Assembly: GCA_006844635.1 (NCBI GenBank)
Contig: SPJO01000066.1
Coordinates: 1 to 15,710 of the forward strand
Direction of reading: 5' to 3'
Length of the DNA: 15,710 nt
Origin: Methylophilaceae bacterium
GTDB lineage: Bacteria > Pseudomonadota > Gammaproteobacteria > Burkholderiales > Methylophilaceae
Below, piece after piece: positions 14,701-15,710 of this stretch. The first letter of the stretch is position 1; each line of letters opens with the position of its first letter. The notes under the pieces were generated by a model. That model did not search any database. It was not told where the DNA came from and was given only the letters and a program-made list of their open reading frames with translations. Both the position numbers and the translations under genes were made by a program.

Positions 14701-15710
14701 GTTAAAGAACAAACCTTGGAATAATGCTTCTACTGAGTCTTCTGTTGGTGGCTCACCAGGACGCATCATCCGGTAAATAGCCGTACGTGCCGCATATTGA
14801 TCTGGCACATCATCTACACGTAGCGTTTGTGAAATAAAGTCACCATGATCTAAGTCATTCGAGTAAAGCGTATCAATACTCTTCACCTTTGCTGCAATCA
14901 ACTTCTCTAGCAACTCTTCAGTGACTTCATCGTTTGCATTCGCAACCACTTCACCGGTTTCTTCATCGATGATGTTTTTCATGATTGCACGGCCAAGTAA
15001 GAACTCTGTCGGTACTGAAATTTTCTTAACACCCGCTTTTTCAATCTCGCGAACATGCTTCACCGTAATGCGCTTATCTTGTGCAACGATGATGTTACCT
15101 TTGCTATCTGCAATATCGAATTTAGCGACTTCACCACGAAGGCGATCTGACACCAAAGCAAACTCAACACCACTTGCCTTGATATGGAATGTATCCGTAT
15201 CACCAAACATGTCCAAAATTTGCTCTGGGTTGTAACCAAGCGCTTTAAGCAAAATAGTTACTGGCATCTTACGACGGCGATCGACACGGAAATACAAGTA
15301 ATCTTTTGGATCAAACTCAAAGTCTAACCATGAACCACGGTATGGAATAACGCGGGCAGAAAATAGCAATTTACCTGAACTATGGCTTTTACCTCTATCG
15401 TGCTCAAAGAACACGCCTGGGCTACGGTGAAGCTGTGAAACAATGACACGCTCTGTACCATTAATCACAAATGAGCCATTCTCAGTCATCAAAGGCAACT
15501 CGCCCATGTACACTTCTTGCTCTTTCACTTCCTTTACCGTCGGCTTAGAAGCCTCTTTGTCCATGATGGTTAAACGTACTTTCACACGGATAGGTGCCGC
15601 ATAAGTTAGACCACGTTGCTGACATTCTTTGACATCGAATGGCTCAGCACCAAGCTGATAGCTCACATAGTCTAAACGTGCATTACCTGAATGGCTTTCG
15701 ATAGGAAAGA
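11716..15710 (-). CDS. rpoB: DNA-directed RNA polymerase subunit beta, 5' end cut by window
   Basis: Beta is the other large pincer of RNA polymerase, with much of the active centre and the rifampicin pocket. There are 1330 residues visible. The reading frame stays open to the window edge and begins FPIESHSGNARLDYVSYQLG, which aligns near residue 57 of E. coli beta, so about 55-60 N-terminal residues are missing. The in-frame GTG at 15666 lies inside conserved sequence and is not the start. The rifampicin pocket (about 14200-14300) has SQFMDQTNPLSEITHKRR with the D516, H526 and S531 equivalents intact. GDKMAGRHGNKGVIS near the active centre and the C-terminus LVKEIRSLAIDIDLDRN are canonical. 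The lineage inserts SI1 and SI2 are present. One difference is Thr for the usual Pro552 in RDVHTTHYG. Confidence 0.99.
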   Translation of the reverse strand, partial: FPIESHSGNARLDYVSYQLGAEPFDVKECQQRGLTYAAPIRVKVRLTIMDKEASKPTVKEVKEQEVYMGELPLMTENGSFVINGTERVIVSQLHRSPGVFFEHDRGKSHSSGKLLFSARVIPYRGSWLDFEFDPKDYLYFRVDRRRKMPVTILLKALGYNPEQILDMFGDTDTFHIKASGVEFALVSDRLRGEVAKFDIADSKGNIIVAQDKRITVKHVREIEKAGVKKISVPTEFLLGRAIMKNIIDEETGEVVANANDEVTEELLEKLIAAKVKSIDTLYSNDLDHGDFISQTLRVDDVPDQYAARTAIYRMMRPGEPPTEDSVEALFQGLFFNPDRYDLSVVGRMKFNRRAYPGKLEDRAASWVKRFYERVGEKGDEGESILSTDDILAVIGVLLELRNGHGEIDDIDHLGNRRIRSVGELAENQFRAGLVRVERAVKERLSQAESDNLMPHDLINAKPVSSAIREFFGSSQLSQFMDQTNPLSEITHKRRISALGPGGLTRERAGFEVRDVHTTHYGRVCPIETPEGPNIGLINSLALYARTNQYGFLETPYRQVKNNKVTKEIDFLSAIEESEFMIAQANTELDAKGAFQEEIVSSRFQNEFTMAQPDSVQYMDVAPGQIVSVAASLIPFLEHDDANRALMGANMQRQAVPCLRAEKAVVGTGIERTVAVDSGTIVQARRGGKVDYVDSGRIVVRVHDDEAKAGEVGVDIYNLTKYTRSNQNTNINQRPLVKVGDSLKRGDVIADGASTDMGELALGQNMLVGFMPWNGYNFEDSILISERVVSDDRYTSIHIEELSVVARDTKLGAEEITQDISNLSERMLGRLDEAGIIYIGAEVEAGDVLVGKVTPKGETQLTPEEKLLRAIFGEKASDVKDTSLRVPSGMSGTVIDVQVFTREGIDRDPRAQQIIDDQLDHYKQDLADQMRIVEEDTFGRIRRLIEGKPATGGPNKLKKGTTLTAEYLDELGRYDWFDIRLADEDMARQLEQLKDSLDVARTDFDSKFEEKKRKLTQGDELPPGVQKMVKVYLAVKRRIQPGDKMAGRHGNKGVISKIAPVEDMPHMADGTPVDIVLNPLGVPSRMNIGQILEVHLGWAARGLGERITKMLESEAKVAEMRKFLEKLYNDSRGKKEDIKALSDAEVIELARNLKRGVPFATSVFDGATEADIKEMLDLAFPDGEEHTEKLQFHAGKTQVRLFDGRTGDQFERPVTVGYMHVLKLHHLVDDKMHARSTGPYSLVTQQPLGGKAQFGGQRFGEMEVWALEAYGASYTLQEMLTVKSDDVNGRTKVYENIVKGEHKIDAGMPESFNVLVKEIRSLAIDIDLDRN

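Noticed and set aside
15664..15666. In-frame GTG as a possible rpoB start
   Set aside because: The frame continues upstream with conserved RpoB residues (FPIESHSGNARLDY) to the window edge, so this is an internal valine.

Overview
This window holds eleven genes, all on the minus strand, making one continuous block of transcription and translation machinery. In transcription order (high to low coordinate) they are rpoB (5' end outside the window), rpoC, rpsL, rpsG, fusA, tuf, rpsJ, rplC, rplD, rplW and rplB (3' end outside the window). It is chromosomal core sequence. I see no mobile element, tRNA, rRNA, CRISPR array or accessory gene. No non-coding stretch exceeds 300 bases; the longest is the 168-base rpoC-rpsL gap.

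The organism is most likely a betaproteobacterium with moderate to low GC by eye. The rpoBC genes run directly into the str operon (rpsL-rpsG-fusA-tuf) and then the S10 operon (rpsJ-rplC-rplD-rplW-rplB), whereas in E. coli these blocks lie far apart. The 396-residue EF-Tu and the L2, L4 and RpoB sequences read as betaproteobacterial. A Methylophilales-like methylotroph is plausible, but this is only an impression from sequence character.

Layout: 11716-15710 is rpoB and 7393-11673 is rpoC (RNA polymerase beta and beta'), separated by a 42-base gap with a tight hairpin. The gap 7225-7392 carries a near-consensus promoter (TTGACA-17-TACAAT) and an 11-bp leader hairpin in front of rpsL. Then come rpsL (S12), rpsG (S7), fusA (EF-G, GTG start) and tuf (EF-Tu). 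A 62-base gap with a 9-bp hairpin leads to rpsJ (S10, also the Nus factor NusE). The 130-base rpsJ-rplC gap carries a second strong promoter (TTGTAA-17-TATAAT), so the L3-L4-L23-L2 genes can be transcribed apart from rpsJ. From rplC onward the genes overlap or nearly touch (TAATG, ATGA) and are probably translationally coupled.

The proteins are conventional: catalytic, zinc-binding and GTPase motifs are intact, and the main streptomycin (S12 K43, K88) and rifampicin (RpoB D516, H526, S531 equivalents) positions are wild type. The interest is in the gaps. Three of them (before fusA, rpsJ and rplC) carry the same CGCTCTTT core, which resembles the boxA element of rRNA operons bound by NusB-NusE. 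The one before rpsJ touches its ribosome binding site, and rpsJ encodes NusE, which suggests autoregulation. Both promoters have GC-rich discriminators, which would fit growth-rate or stringent control. No undescribed protein system is present.
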